From NCBI RefSeq assembly GCF_900450995.1, contig NZ_UGHY01000002.1, positions 384,501-448,500 of the forward strand: 64,000 nucleotides of DNA, written 5' to 3'. Numbering within the stretch: the stretch's first letter is position 1; each line of letters starts with the position of its first letter. The position numbers and the translations under genes were made by a program. Below, one piece after another: positions 37,288 through 46,901 of this stretch. The notes beneath the pieces are model-generated. The model saw only the letters and a list, made by a program, of their open reading frames with translations, made no database searches and was not told the DNA's origin. This stretch comes from Haemophilus parainfluenzae. GTDB lineage: Bacteria > Pseudomonadota > Gammaproteobacteria > Enterobacterales > Pasteurellaceae.

Positions 37288-38808
37288 ATGACAACTCCTG
37301 TCGTTGCCTTAGTGGGTCGCCCAAACGTAGGTAAATCCACCCTATTCAACCGTTTAACCCGTACTCGCGATGCGCTTGTCGCTGACTTTCCTGGTTTAAC
37401 CCGAGATCGTAAATACGGTCATGCCAATATTTCTGGCTATGATTTCATTGTGATCGATACCGGCGGTATTGATGGCACTGAAGAAGGCGTTGAAGAAAAA
37501 ATGGCGGAGCAATCCTTATTAGCGATTGAAGAAGCCGATGTAGTGCTTTTCTTAGTGGATGCACGCGCAGGTTTAACGGCTGCAGACATTGGCATTGCCA
37601 ATTACTTACGCCAACGTACTAATAAAACAACCGTGGTTGTAGCAAATAAAACTGACGGTATTGATGCTGACTCACACTGTGCGGAATTTTATCAATTAGG
37701 CTTAGGTGAAATTGAACAAATCGCCGCATCACAAGGCCGTGGCGTGACTCAATTAATGGAGCAAGTACTTGCGCCTTTAGCGGAAAAATTACAAGAAAAC
37801 GAAGCAGAAAATGACCGCACTTCTGATGAAGAAGAAAAAGATGAATGGGATAACGAATTTGACTTCGATTCAGAGGAAGATACTTCATTAATTGATGAAG
37901 CATTAGACGAAGAACTTGAAGAAGAACAAGATAAAAATATCAAAATTGCGATTGTAGGTCGTCCAAACGTTGGTAAATCCACATTAACCAATCGTATTTT
38001 AGGTGAAGATCGCGTGGTGGTTTACGACATGCCTGGCACAACACGTGACAGTATCTACATTCCAATGGAACGCGATGGGCAACAATACACCTTAATTGAC
38101 ACAGCAGGTGTGCGTAAACGTGGTAAAGTGCATTTAGCCGTTGAGAAATTCTCTGTCATCAAAACATTACAAGCGATTCAAGATGCAAACGTGGTGTTAC
38201 TCACAATTGATGCGCGTGAAAATATTTCAGATCAAGATCTCTCTCTACTTGGCTTTATCTTAAATGCAGGACGCTCGCTCGTGATCGTCGTGAATAAATG
38301 GGATGGCTTAGATCAAGATGTGAAAGATCGCGTCAAATCCGAATTAGATCGCCGTCTTGATTTCATCGACTTTGCCCGTGTTCATTTCATTTCTGCTTTA
38401 CACGGCAGTGGCGTGGGGAATCTTTTTGATTTGATTAAAGAAGCTTATGCTTGTGCGACGCAAAAAATGACGACTTCCCTTCTCACCCGTATTTTACAAA
38501 TGGCAACGGATGAGCATCAACCACCAATGATTGGCAGTCGTCGTATTAAATTAAAATATGCTCACCCAGGTGGCTATAACCCACCAATTATCGTGGTGCA
38601 TGGTAACCAAATGGATAAATTACCGGATTCATACAAACGTTATTTATCTAATTATTATCGAAAGAGTTTGAAAATTATTGGTTCACCAATTCGCTTGCTA
38701 TTCCAAGAAGGTTCAAACCCATTCGCGGGTAGAAAAAATAAACTTACACCAAACCAATTACGTAAACGTAAACGTTTAATGAAGTTTATCAAAAAAGCGA
38801 AACGCTAA
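37288..38808 (+). CDS. der: Ribosome biogenesis GTPase Der (EngA)
   Basis: An essential double GTPase needed for 50S assembly. Two G domains each carry [10 protein letters not shown] (about 9-18 and 227-236). DTGGI and DTAGV are the G3 motifs; NKTDG and NKWDG are the G4 motifs. The domains are joined by a very acidic linker (about 170-220, rich in D and E), and a KH-like domain follows. The 506-residue length is normal for Haemophilus-type Der. Confidence 0.97.
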   Translation: MTTPVVALVGRPNVGKSTLFNRLTRTRDALVADFPGLTRDRKYGHANISGYDFIVIDTGGIDGTEEGVEEKMAEQSLLAIEEADVVLFLVDARAGLTAADIGIANYLRQRTNKTTVVVANKTDGIDADSHCAEFYQLGLGEIEQIAASQGRGVTQLMEQVLAPLAEKLQENEAENDRTSDEEEKDEWDNEFDFDSEEDTSLIDEALDEELEEEQDKNIKIAIVGRPNVGKSTLTNRILGEDRVVVYDMPGTTRDSIYIPMERDGQQYTLIDTAGVRKRGKVHLAVEKFSVIKTLQAIQDANVVLLTIDARENISDQDLSLLGFILNAGRSLVIVVNKWDGLDQDVKDRVKSELDRRLDFIDFARVHFISALHGSGVGNLFDLIKEAYACATQKMTTSLLTRILQMATDEHQPPMIGSRRIKLKYAHPGGYNPPIIVVHGNQMDKLPDSYKRYLSNYYRKSLKIIGSPIRLLFQEGSNPFAGRKNKLTPNQLRKRKRLMKFIKKAKR

Positions 38809-38819
38809 TCTTAACAAAC

Positions 38820-38866
38820 AAAGAGCGATCAAAAATCACTGTGAATCTTGACCGCTCTTTTTATTG
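38820..38866. terminator. Terminator shared by der and hpt
   Basis: AAAGAGCG (38820-38827) and CGCTCTTT (38853-38860) with additional pairing of TCAA and TTGA; runs of T follow on the plus strand. The arms resemble decayed uptake signals (AAGAGCGGTC). Confidence 0.7.
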
Positions 38867-38875
38867 AAAAATAAA

Positions 38876-39415
38876 TTATTCGTCTATAACCACTTTGCCA
38901 ATATAGCCTAGATTACGATAACGTTGAGCGTAATCAATACCATAGCCGACAACAAATTCATCCGGAATAGAAAAACCAATCCATTCAACCGGTACTTCCA
39001 CTTCTCGGCGAGAAGGTTTATCTAACAAGGTACAAATTGCCAAGCTCGCAGGATCGCGTAAATTTAAAATACCACGTACTTTTTCGAGGGTGTACCCCGT
39101 ATCAATAATATCCTCAACAATCAGCACGTGTTCATTACGAATATCGCCCTCGAGATCTTTCGAAATCTTAACATCGTGATTACTTGTCATCCCAGCGCCA
39201 TAACTCGATGTGGTCATAAACTCCACTTCTACCGGTAATTTTAATTCACGTACGAGATCGGCCATGAACATAAATGAACCACGTAAAAGCCCAACAACAA
39301 TCAGTTTATCAATGGCTTGTTGTTGATAAAAATGCGTAATTTCTGCACCAAGTTCAGTAATGCGGCTACGAACATCCGCTTCTGAAATTAAAATATCGAC
39401 GTGGTGTTTTTTCAT
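38876..39415 (-). CDS. hpt: Hypoxanthine phosphoribosyltransferase
   Basis: Salvages hypoxanthine (and guanine) to nucleotides using PRPP. The 179-residue protein has the PRPP loop [14 protein letters not shown], the flexible loop region TTSSYGAGM, and [18 protein letters not shown] near the C-terminus. It is convergent with der and lies just after the small-RNA candidate on the same strand. Confidence 0.94.
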   Translation of the reverse strand: MKKHHVDILISEADVRSRITELGAEITHFYQQQAIDKLIVVGLLRGSFMFMADLVRELKLPVEVEFMTTSSYGAGMTSNHDVKISKDLEGDIRNEHVLIVEDIIDTGYTLEKVRGILNLRDPASLAICTLLDKPSRREVEVPVEWIGFSIPDEFVVGYGIDYAQRYRNLGYIGKVVIDE

Positions 39416-39457
39416 GGTCTTTCCTTTTTAATTTAATCGTTTGCGTATTCTACAATA

Positions 39458-39490
39458 AAAAAGGCTGAAGTTTAAACCTTCAGCCTTTTT
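39458..39490 (-). terminator. Terminator of the small-RNA candidate
   Basis: AAAAAGGCTGAAG (39458-39470) and CTTCAGCCTTTTT (39478-39490) make a perfect 13-bp stem with a 7-nt loop; the minus strand ends in a T-run. Confidence 0.9.
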
Positions 39491-39556
39491 AACCCTAACG
39501 AATTTACTTTCTACTCTACCTGTTGGAGCAATCTGCAATCGCTGCTAAACAGATGT
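39458..39556 (-). ncRNA. Candidate Fur-regulated small RNA (RyhB/HrrF-like in logic)
   Basis: A complete transcription unit without an ORF lies between pmbA and hpt. On the minus strand: -35 TTGACA (39588-39583), 16-nt spacer, -10 TACTAT (39566-39561), start expected near 39556-39554. Next come a 5' stem-loop (CTGTT/AACAG and AGCA/TGCT, 39552-39520), an unpaired A/G-rich stretch, and a strong terminator (13-bp stem, 39458-39490). Predicted length is about 98 nt. A Fur box overlaps the upstream edge of the promoter. Iron-repressed small RNAs of this layout are RyhB in enterobacteria and HrrF in H. influenzae; I cannot confirm homology from memory. Confidence 0.65.
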
Positions 39557-39560
39557 GCGT

Positions 39561-39588
39561 ATAGTAGCAGAAAGAAATTGCGTGTCAA
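39561..39588 (-). promoter_or_regulatory. Promoter of the small-RNA candidate
   Basis: TTGACA and TACTAT with a 16-nt spacer, on the minus strand. The -35 box is a perfect consensus match. Confidence 0.7.
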
Positions 39589-39589
39589 T

Positions 39590-39608
39590 AAGAATTATTA
39601 TCATTTTT
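39590..39608. promoter_or_regulatory. Fur box at the small-RNA promoter
   Basis: On the minus strand AAAAATGATAATAATTCTT matches the 19-bp Fur consensus at about 14 of 19 positions, including the core TGATAAT. It abuts the -35 box, a position where bound Fur would block RNA polymerase. Confidence 0.6.
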
Positions 39609-39618
39609 AAAAAATTTA

Positions 39619-40974
39619 TTAATTTCCTGAAATTTTCATCTTATCTAACAAGATTGAACCTGTTTGGATATTGGATCGATGTTCAATATCATCTGCTACT
39701 GCCACAATATTTTTTAACATATCCTGCAATTGACCAGCAATAGTAATTTCAGCAACTGGATATTGGATTTCACCATTCTCTACCCAGAAACCCGCTGCAC
39801 CACGAGAATAATCCCCCGTCACAATATTTACGCCTTGCCCCATGACATCTGTCACCAATAAACCTGTGCCCATTTGACGTAAAAGTGCGGTCAATCCGCC
39901 CGTTAAATTTGGTTTCACAAGCCAGTTGTGAATCCCGCCTGCATGACCGGTACTTTGCATGCCCATTTTTCTACCGCTGTAACTGGTGAGCAAATAGGTT
40001 TGCAATACGCCATCTTGAATAATTTCAAGATCCTGTGTTCGCACCCCTTCGCTATCAAAAGGCGTGGAGGCTAAACGTTTTAACAAATGCGGACGCTCAC
40101 TAATTTGGAACCAATCTGGCAACACTTGTTTTCCAAGATGATCGAGCAAGAAGCTGGATTTACGATATAAGCTGCCACCACTAATCGCGCCCGTTAAATG
40201 AGAGATTAATCCTGTTGCCACATCATTTAAGAAAATCACCGGCACTTCACGTGTCGTTAATTTTTGTGGATTTAAACGCGCAATCACTTTTTTTGCACAA
40301 TTCTGTCCTACCCAATCCGCTGAAGAAAGAGTATCAAACTCACGTGAAACTGTATATTCGTAGTCATTTTCAAGTTGATCTAGTTCTCCACCAATCACTG
40401 AACAAGATAAAGAATAACGGCTAGATAAGTAACTTTGTAACATCCCATGTGTATTACCATAAACACGCACACCGGTATGCGAATTAAAACTAGCACCGTT
40501 ACTATTCACAATTTTATCATCGTATTCCAAAGCCGCTTTTTCAGCTTCTAAAGCTAATTTCGTAGCCTGTTCGACATCAACACTTGCCCCATGATAAAGC
40601 GCTAAGTCAGGTGCTTCAAAAGCCATTAATTCTTTATCCGCTAGCCCTGTGCAATCATCTGGCGAGGTATATTTTGCAATAGCAAGTGCTGCTTCAACGG
40701 TGTTTTTAATGGCTTCTTCGCTTAAGTCTGAGGTAGAAGCATTGCCTTTTTGTTGGCCTAAATAAACAGAAATGCCTAATGCTCCATCATTAGTAAATTC
40801 AACATTTTCAATCTCTTGCAGACGGGTTGAAACCGATAAACCACTCACTTTTGTCACGCCAACTTCAGCGGTTGCCCCCGCTTTCTGTGCAGTTTCAATC
40901 GCAAAACTGACTGCATCACGCAATGTTTGCTCTTGAGATTTTAAAAGTGCGGTTAAATTTTCTGCTGTTTTCAT
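39619..40974 (-). CDS. pmbA: TldE/PmbA metalloprotease subunit
   Basis: PmbA (TldE) with TldD forms a protease that acts on unfolded peptides and modified peptide precursors. I place the start at 40974 ([20 protein letters not shown]), with AGGA upstream. Core motifs [35 protein letters not shown] and the C-terminal [29 protein letters not shown] region (read in parts) fit PmbA. Length is about 451 residues. It is divergent from yjgA, the usual arrangement. tldD is not in the window. Confidence 0.93.
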   Translation of the reverse strand: MKTAENLTALLKSQEQTLRDAVSFAIETAQKAGATAEVGVTKVSGLSVSTRLQEIENVEFTNDGALGISVYLGQQKGNASTSDLSEEAIKNTVEAALAIAKYTSPDDCTGLADKELMAFEAPDLALYHGASVDVEQATKLALEAEKAALEYDDKIVNSNGASFNSHTGVRVYGNTHGMLQSYLSSRYSLSCSVIGGELDQLENDYEYTVSREFDTLSSADWVGQNCAKKVIARLNPQKLTTREVPVIFLNDVATGLISHLTGAISGGSLYRKSSFLLDHLGKQVLPDWFQISERPHLLKRLASTPFDSEGVRTQDLEIIQDGVLQTYLLTSYSGRKMGMQSTGHAGGIHNWLVKPNLTGGLTALLRQMGTGLLVTDVMGQGVNIVTGDYSRGAAGFWVENGEIQYPVAEITIAGQLQDMLKNIVAVADDIEHRSNIQTGSILLDKMKISGN

Positions 40975-41062
40975 GATGATAATCCTATTAAAAATTTGCA
41001 CCATTTTATCTTATTTTGAAAGTTTATGCTAAAATACACCAAATTTTTCATAAGGTAATAGA

Positions 41063-41599
41063 ATGGCAAAACGTAAGAAAAAAGAAGCCTTTGATTGGGA
41101 AGATGAAGACCAAGAAGAGATTATTTGGGTAAGTAAAAGTGAAATCAAACGCGACGCTGAGGATTTAAAACAGCTCGGCGAGAAATTGGTGAACTTAACC
41201 AAAGCAAATCTGACTAAGGTTCCACTAGACGATAGCTTGAAAGATGCCATTGAATTAGCGCAACGCCTACAAAAAGAGGCGCGTCGTCGCCAATTGCAAT
41301 ATATTGGTAAACTCTTACGCTCAATTGATGCTGAGCCTATTCGTGAAGCTTTAGAAAAAATTGAAAACAAACATAATCAGCAGCAAGCGATGTTGCATAA
41401 ATTGGAAATCTTACGTGATGAGTTGGTTGCGAAAGGTGATGCAGCACTGACTGATTTGTTAAATGAGCATCCTTCTGCAGATCGCCAACAATTACGTAAT
41501 TTGATTCGTGCAGCACAAAAAGAGAAGGAACAAAATAAGCCTTCAAAAGCTTATCGCGAGATTTATCAGATCTTAAAAACACTCATTTTAGAAGACTAA
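41063..41599 (+). CDS. yjgA: Ribosome biogenesis factor YjgA/DarP
   Basis: A 178-residue, highly charged, helical protein that associates with 50S precursors. It begins with a basic cluster ([16 protein letters not shown]), followed by the DUF615 signature [20 protein letters not shown], and [19 protein letters not shown]. Length is normal. Divergent from pmbA as in most gammaproteobacteria. Confidence 0.93.
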   Translation: MAKRKKKEAFDWEDEDQEEIIWVSKSEIKRDAEDLKQLGEKLVNLTKANLTKVPLDDSLKDAIELAQRLQKEARRRQLQYIGKLLRSIDAEPIREALEKIENKHNQQQAMLHKLEILRDELVAKGDAALTDLLNEHPSADRQQLRNLIRAAQKEKEQNKPSKAYREIYQILKTLILED

Positions 41600-41680
41600 A
41601 ATACGGCTATTTTTGACCGCACTTTGTGTCAAAAAAGTGCTATGATTAGTTACCCTTTTAAGAAGGAAAGAACGTTATTT

Positions 41681-42289
41681 ATGAATATTCGTTGGAATAT
41701 TATTTTAGGTGTCATCACTCTGACTTTATTAGGCTGGTATTATTCGCTTAATCAAGATCATAGCGATTTACAAAGCCTAATCAAAAAGCCTGATAGCCCA
41801 GAATACGTTGGTAATAAAATGGAAACTACCGTATTCTCGCCTGAAGGCAAAAAGCAATATCTCGCGATTTCCGACAAAGTGGAATATTACACACAAGACG
41901 GTCATACGGATTTTATTTCGCCGTTAGTCTATCTTTTTGATGTCTCTTTGGACAATAAAGACAAAGAAACGAAAACCGATAAAATTCAGTTAGAAAAACA
42001 AAATTGGAAACTTAGCGCACAAAAGGCAAAATTAACAAAAGATCAAATGCTCTATCTTGAAGGTAGTGTGGTTGCCGAGAGTCTTGATCCTTTATCTCGC
42101 CTACAACGCGTTGAGACAGAAGCCGCAGTGATTAATTTAAAAACACAAGACATTACTTCCGATACACAGGTAAAAATTAACGGATTAAACTTTAACTCAA
42201 GTGGATTGAAGCTCGTCGGAAATTTACGTCAGCAAGTTGCAACTCTAAAGGAACAGGTAAAAACATATTATGAAATCAACAAACAATAA
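41681..42289 (+). CDS. lptC: LPS export system protein LptC
   Basis: LptC is an inner-membrane anchored periplasmic protein that passes lipopolysaccharide from LptBFG to LptA. I choose the ATG at 41681 (MNIRWNIILGVITLTLLGWY), after AAGGAAAG. One N-terminal helix (about 5-20) is followed by a beta-jellyroll (about 202 residues in all). Its end overlaps lptA by 20 nt. First gene of the lptC-lptA-lptB-ptsN-rapZ cluster. Confidence 0.93.
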   Translation: MNIRWNIILGVITLTLLGWYYSLNQDHSDLQSLIKKPDSPEYVGNKMETTVFSPEGKKQYLAISDKVEYYTQDGHTDFISPLVYLFDVSLDNKDKETKTDKIQLEKQNWKLSAQKAKLTKDQMLYLEGSVVAESLDPLSRLQRVETEAAVINLKTQDITSDTQVKINGLNFNSSGLKLVGNLRQQVATLKEQVKTYYEINKQ

Positions 42290-42788
42290 AATTCTGCTTT
42301 TAACAGCGTTAATGATGACTTCTTTATCTGCTTTTGCGTTAAAAGATGATACTAATAAACCGATCAATATTGTCTCAGATAATCAGTCTTTAGATATGGA
42401 AAACAGCGTGGTAACCTTTACTGATAACGTTGTGATTACACAAGGTTCCATTTTGATTAAAGCCAATAAAGTGGTGATTACTCGTCCGCCAGAAAATTCA
42501 GGTAAAAAAGAAACTGTTGAGGCTTTTGGCACCCCTGTTACCTTCCACCAACAACTTGATGACGGTAAACCGGTTGATGGTAAAGCAAATAATGTTCACT
42601 ACGATTTAGGCACTGAATTCTTAACATTAACCGGTAATGCTGAATTAAAACAATTAGATAGCAAAATTAACGGTGAACGCATCACTTATGATGTAAAAAA
42701 ACAGCAGTTAAAAGCGAATGGTAATGGAAAATCACGCGTACAAACCGTCTTAATTCCGACCCAATTACAACAAAAAGGTAAAAAGTAA
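42270..42788 (+). CDS. lptA: Periplasmic LPS transport protein LptA
   Basis: LptA forms the periplasmic bridge for lipopolysaccharide. A signal peptide (TALMMTSLSAFA, cleavage after about residue 23) precedes the OstA beta-jellyroll with repeats such as INIVSDNQSLDMENSVVTFT. 172 residues is normal. The start overlaps lptC and the stop is 3 nt from lptB, so the three are co-translated. Confidence 0.95.
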   Translation: MKSTNNKILLLTALMMTSLSAFALKDDTNKPINIVSDNQSLDMENSVVTFTDNVVITQGSILIKANKVVITRPPENSGKKETVEAFGTPVTFHQQLDDGKPVDGKANNVHYDLGTEFLTLTGNAELKQLDSKINGERITYDVKKQQLKANGNGKSRVQTVLIPTQLQQKGKK

Positions 42789-42791
42789 CCG

Positions 42792-43517
42792 ATGTCTGTA
42801 TTACAAGCTGAATTTCTCGCAAAAAGCTATAAGAGCCGAAAAGTGGTTTCTGATGTGAGTTTAACCGTAAACTCCAATGAAATTGTTGGTCTACTTGGTC
42901 CAAATGGTGCGGGTAAAACCACTACTTTCTACATGGTCGTCGGTTTAGTGCGTCACGATCAAGGTAAGATTACCATTGATGGTGATGATATTAGCGTATT
43001 ACCTATGCATGAACGTGCACGCCGAGGAATTGGCTATTTACCTCAAGAAGCCTCTATTTTCCGCCGTTTAACGGTGTATGAAAATCTTATGGCGGTATTA
43101 GAAATTCGTAAAGATCTCACTGCAGAACAACGCAGAGAGAGAGCGGATGAGTTAATTGATGAGTTCAATATTAGTCATATTCGTGATAGCCTGGGACAAT
43201 CGCTTTCTGGTGGTGAACGTCGTCGAGTAGAAATTGCGCGCGCCTTAGCTGCAAATCCAAAATTTATTTTATTAGATGAACCTTTTGCGGGGGTGGATCC
43301 TATTTCGGTCACGGATATTAAGAAAATTATCACGGATCTCCGCAATCGAGGCTTAGGCGTATTAATTACCGACCATAACGTACGCGAAACCCTTGATGTT
43401 TGTGAACGCGCTTACATTGTTGGTGAAGGGAAAATTATCGCGACCGGCACACCGGAAGAAGTCATGAATGATGAGCACGTTAAACGTGTCTATTTAGGCG
43501 AACAATTTAAACTATAA
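42792..43517 (+). CDS. lptB: LPS export ABC transporter ATPase LptB
   Basis: LptB powers lipopolysaccharide extraction with LptFG (not in this window). The 241-residue ATPase has Walker [12 protein letters not shown] (about 36-46), signature [15 protein letters not shown], Walker [14 protein letters not shown] and the switch His in [11 protein letters not shown]. All residues look intact. Confidence 0.97.
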   Translation: MSVLQAEFLAKSYKSRKVVSDVSLTVNSNEIVGLLGPNGAGKTTTFYMVVGLVRHDQGKITIDGDDISVLPMHERARRGIGYLPQEASIFRRLTVYENLMAVLEIRKDLTAEQRRERADELIDEFNISHIRDSLGQSLSGGERRRVEIARALAANPKFILLDEPFAGVDPISVTDIKKIITDLRNRGLGVLITDHNVRETLDVCERAYIVGEGKIIATGTPEEVMNDEHVKRVYLGEQFKL

Positions 43518-43520
43518 CCT

Positions 43521-44038
43521 ATGAAATTTACGACATTGCTCTCCCCTGATGATATTCGTCAGGGGTTGCTTTTTCTAGCAAGAAACGATTATTTGAATCT
43601 ATTGCCGCGTTCGTTGTGGAAAAACTTCACTGCGAAAATGGTGAACAGGCTTGTTTTGAATGTTTATTTGAACGGGAAAAATTAGGTAATTCAGGATTAG
43701 GCAATGGTGTTGCTATGCCTAAAGCCAAGTTACCTGCTACGGTCTCAGATAAGATCCTAACGGTATTTATGCAATTAGAAACGTCTGTCGAATATGATGC
43801 GGCTGATAATAAACCCGTGGATATCGTTTTTGCAGTGCTCGTACCCGAAAATCACTGCCAAGAATATATTCCTGTTCTGGCAGAACTCAACGAAAAATTA
43901 ACTGATAAAAACTTAATTAAACAACTTCGTTCAGCACAAAGTGCGGATGAAATTTGGCAAATTTTTGAATGTGCCGATCATTCAGAGGAATCTGAGGATG
44001 ACACAAATTTAGATAATATTGAACCTCAAGAGGTATAA
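43521..44038 (+). pseudogene. ptsN: PTS-type nitrogen regulatory IIA protein PtsN, frameshifted and lacking the phosphorylatable His
   Basis: PtsN (EIIA-Ntr) normally receives phosphate from NPr on a histidine and regulates K+ uptake and other targets. ATG at 43521 gives MKFTTLLSPDDIRQG, 4 nt after lptB, then the frame is lost in the G run at 43562-43565: one more G would continue as V-A-F-S-S-K-K-R-L-F-E-S-I-A-A-F-V-V-E-K and join the long frame ending at 44038. Separately, the active-site motif that is N-G-x-A-x-P-H-G-K in E. coli reads NGVAMPKAKL here, so Lys replaces the phosphorylated His. The frameshift may be a base-calling error; the substitution is not affected by it. Confidence 0.88.
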
Positions 44039-44069
44039 CCTAACCTACCAACCATAAGGAATCACGCAG

Positions 44070-44927
44070 ATGGAAATTATTATTATCAGCGGTCGCTCAG
44101 GTGCAGGAAAATCTGTCGCATTACGAGCTTTGGAAGATATGGGCTATTATTGCGTGGATAATCTTCCTCTTGATTTACTTCCTCAACTCACCAATATTCT
44201 CGCCAAAACTCAAACGGCTGTCGCCATCAGCCTCGATATTCGAAATCTTCCTCATTCAAGTGCTGACTTAGACAAAATCCTGACAGATATTCAAGCTACT
44301 TATTCCGTCAAAATCATCTTTCTGGACAGCGATCGTAGTACACTTATTCGTCGTTACAGTGATTCACGTCGTCTTCATCCACTTTCTGCACAAGATCTCC
44401 CGCTTGAATCAGCGATTGATTTAGAATATCAGCAACTTGAGCCTTTAATTCAACATGCTAATTTTATTATTGATACTGCGTCACTTTCCACTCATGTGTT
44501 ATCTGAACGTTTAAGAGAAGTTTTACGCGGTAATACTGATAAAGAACTTAAGATCGTGGTTGAGTCATTTGGCTTTAAATATGGCATTCCGCTTGACGCC
44601 GATTATGTCTTCGATGTGCGTTTTCTACCTAACCCACACTGGAATCCAGAACTGCGCCCAATGACGGGGCTTGATGAGCCTGTTGCGCAATTTTTACTTG
44701 CGCATGATGAAGTGAATAATTTTATCTACCAAACGCGTAATTACATTGAAACGTGGTTACCGATGTTAGAGCAAAATAACCGAAGCTATCTCACCATTGC
44801 CATTGGTTGTACGGGTGGCAAACATCGTTCTGTTTATATCGCTCAACAAATTGGAGAATATTTCCAAGCAAAAGGTAAGAATGTGAAAATTCAGCATAAA
44901 TCCTTGGAAAAGAATAAAAAGAATTAA
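44070..44927 (+). CDS. rapZ: RNase adapter protein RapZ
   Basis: RapZ binds nucleotides and glucosamine-6-phosphate and, in enterobacteria, guides RNase E to the GlmZ small RNA. The 285-residue protein has Walker A GRSGAGKS (8-15), the C-terminal signature [19 protein letters not shown], and RDLPNPHW-like [14 protein letters not shown]. ptsN-rapZ is the conserved neighbourhood; npr is not next to it. Confidence 0.95.
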   Translation: MEIIIISGRSGAGKSVALRALEDMGYYCVDNLPLDLLPQLTNILAKTQTAVAISLDIRNLPHSSADLDKILTDIQATYSVKIIFLDSDRSTLIRRYSDSRRLHPLSAQDLPLESAIDLEYQQLEPLIQHANFIIDTASLSTHVLSERLREVLRGNTDKELKIVVESFGFKYGIPLDADYVFDVRFLPNPHWNPELRPMTGLDEPVAQFLLAHDEVNNFIYQTRNYIETWLPMLEQNNRSYLTIAIGCTGGKHRSVYIAQQIGEYFQAKGKNVKIQHKSLEKNKKN

Positions 44928-44937
44928 TCAAACCATA

Positions 44938-44966
44938 AAAAAACGCAGCGACTCGCTGCGTTTTTT
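44938..44966. terminator. Terminator shared by rapZ and the M15 peptidase gene
   Basis: AAACGCAGCG (44941-44950) and CGCTGCGTTT (44954-44963) with a 3-nt loop, flanked by A and T runs, so active on both strands. Confidence 0.92.
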
Positions 44967-44967
44967 G

Positions 44968-45648
44968 TTAAACCACATATTGCTCAAAAATCTCAGGTAA
45001 GTGTGTAATTAACGTTTCTTTTCCAGCCACGGTTTCATGCTGCCAAACTTGTAATAGCACATCTGGCGTAAATAATCGTGAAGCCAGCTCTGCCAACGGT
45101 AAATAGCTAATATGCCAAGGCTCTCGGCCGATTTTTTTACCTTCTGGCTGACTGATAAATGGCAAAACAAAATCAAAGTGCGGTAGATTTTCAGTAAGAA
45201 ATTCGCTAAGTTCAAAGAAATAACCACCCTTTTCATATTCCCAAGGTTCAAGTTGTAAAGATTGACCCTGAAGCAAAAGATCAGGATCAAAAATATCGAT
45301 TTCTGTTCCCCAATGATGACGACTGCCACCTGGAAGCGCTGACCAACGTAAAATGGCTTGTGCTTTTTGCCAATCATCTAACAACGTTAAATCTAATGGA
45401 TTTCCTGCATCATCATGAACCTTGCGTTCACCGTTAAATTTACCGTTCCAAATGAGTTGTTGACGTTCAAAATCACGAAAGCTACTCGCGGGTTGCAAAT
45501 TAAAACCATTTTTGACCGCACTTTGTTGCAATCCTTGAAACGCTTTCATTGCCTCTGCTTGCAAAAAATGATTCGGAGAATGAGGTGTAGGCAAATTGAT
45601 CAAATGCTCACGGGATTTGCCGGTTAACATTTCTGGCGTTAATTTCAT
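44968..45648 (-). CDS. M15 family metallopeptidase (D-alanyl-D-alanine carboxypeptidase-like, VanY type)
   Basis: Likely trims peptidoglycan peptides. The 226-residue protein has the M15B zinc motif SRHHWGTEIDIFD (His and Asp ligands), the upstream SSFRDFERQQLIWN arginine motif, and the downstream EPWHIS (catalytic Glu and third His ligand). No signal peptide is obvious, so the cellular site is unclear. Its stop-to-start spacing with dapE is one nucleotide, so the pair is co-transcribed from dapE. Confidence 0.85.
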   Translation of the reverse strand: MKLTPEMLTGKSREHLINLPTPHSPNHFLQAEAMKAFQGLQQSAVKNGFNLQPASSFRDFERQQLIWNGKFNGERKVHDDAGNPLDLTLLDDWQKAQAILRWSALPGGSRHHWGTEIDIFDPDLLLQGQSLQLEPWEYEKGGYFFELSEFLTENLPHFDFVLPFISQPEGKKIGREPWHISYLPLAELASRLFTPDVLLQVWQHETVAGKETLITHLPEIFEQYVV

Positions 45649-45649
45649 C

Positions 45650-46783
45650 TTACTTATCCAATAAATTCACTAACATTTGATGATAAATCTGACCGCACTT
45701 GGCAAGATCATCAACGTTTACACATTCATTCACTTTATGAATCGTTGCATTAAGCGGCCCAAATTCCACAACTTCAGCGCCCATTAATGCAATAAAACGT
45801 CCATCAGAGGTACCGCCACCTGTTTCTGCTTGTGGTGTAATACCGGTTACTTGCTCAATTGCCGTCGTTAATGCATCTAATAATTTACCCGGTTTCGTTA
45901 AAAATGGTTTACCCGATAAATTCCAATCAATACGGTATTTCAAGCCATGTTTTTCAAGCATTTCTGCCACTTTCTGCTTAATGCTTTCGTCAGTGACTTC
46001 CGTACAATAACGTAAATTAAATTGCACATAAAGCTCACCAGGGATGACATTATTACTCCCTGTACCCGCATGGATATTTGCAATTTGTAAACTGGTCGGC
46101 GGGAAAAATTCGTTACCGTTATCCCATTGATACGTGGTTAATTCCTGCAAGAAAGGCGCCGCTTTATGAATTGGGTTTTCCGCTAAATGAGGATAAGCCA
46201 CATGACCTTGAATGCCTTGAATGTAGAGGTTACCTGTAATCGAACCCCGACGACCATTTTTGACTACATCGCCTAATGTTTTCGAGCTCGACGGCTCGCC
46301 TACCATGCAATAAGTAATTTTCTCACCGCGCGCCATTAACGCCTCGACAACACGTACCGTACCATCTTTCGCAGCGGCCTCTTCATCAGAAGTAATCAAC
46401 AAAGCAATCGTGCCTTTATGATTAGGATTAGCTTTCACATATTCTTCCGCCGCTACAATCATTGCTGCCAATGAACCTTTCATATCTGCCGCACCACGAC
46501 CATAAAGCATATCATACACAATTTCGGCAGAAAACGGCGGATAAGTCCATTGCGTTTCATCTCCGGTCGGTACCACATCGGTATGCCCAGCAAAGGCGAT
46601 GACTGGCTCACAACTACCATGCTTCGCCCATAAATTTAACGTATCGTTGAAAGGCATCCATTCAATTTGAAAGCCGAGTTTTTCCAAACGTTCCGCAATT
46701 AGTTGCTGACAGCCCTCATCATTTGGGCTAATAGAGGGGCGACGAATTAATGCTTGTGCAAGCTCAATAGTTTTTTGTTTCAT
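45650..46783 (-). CDS. dapE: Succinyl-diaminopimelate desuccinylase
   Basis: A zinc aminoacylase of lysine and meso-DAP synthesis. The 377-residue M20 protein has [13 protein letters not shown] (metal His and Asp), [27 protein letters not shown] (general base Glu) and the C-terminal HKVNECV metal ligand. Length is normal. It precedes the M15 peptidase gene by one nucleotide. Confidence 0.96.
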   Translation of the reverse strand: MKQKTIELAQALIRRPSISPNDEGCQQLIAERLEKLGFQIEWMPFNDTLNLWAKHGSCEPVIAFAGHTDVVPTGDETQWTYPPFSAEIVYDMLYGRGAADMKGSLAAMIVAAEEYVKANPNHKGTIALLITSDEEAAAKDGTVRVVEALMARGEKITYCMVGEPSSSKTLGDVVKNGRRGSITGNLYIQGIQGHVAYPHLAENPIHKAAPFLQELTTYQWDNGNEFFPPTSLQIANIHAGTGSNNVIPGELYVQFNLRYCTEVTDESIKQKVAEMLEKHGLKYRIDWNLSGKPFLTKPGKLLDALTTAIEQVTGITPQAETGGGTSDGRFIALMGAEVVEFGPLNATIHKVNECVNVDDLAKCGQIYHQMLVNLLDK

Positions 46784-46854
46784 AATATTCAGTGACGACT
46801 AAAAGTGCGGTCTAATTTAACAAAATTTTCCTTCAATTTAAATCTGTTCAAATA

Positions 46855-46883
46855 AAAAACGGACAACCTCGTTATCCGTTTTT
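46855..46883 (-). terminator. Terminator after the copper-type TonB receptor
   Basis: AAAAACGGACAAC (46855-46867) and GTTATCCGTTTTT (46871-46883) pair with one mismatch around a 3-nt loop; T-run on the minus strand, 19 nt past the stop. Confidence 0.85.
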
Positions 46884-46901
46884 ATTAGTTTATGAAGAAT
46901 C

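Noticed and set aside
37770..37935. GAA/GAT-rich stretch in der as a phase-variable repeat
   Set aside because: It codes an acidic linker with irregular units and no exact tandem tetranucleotide or pentanucleotide repeat.
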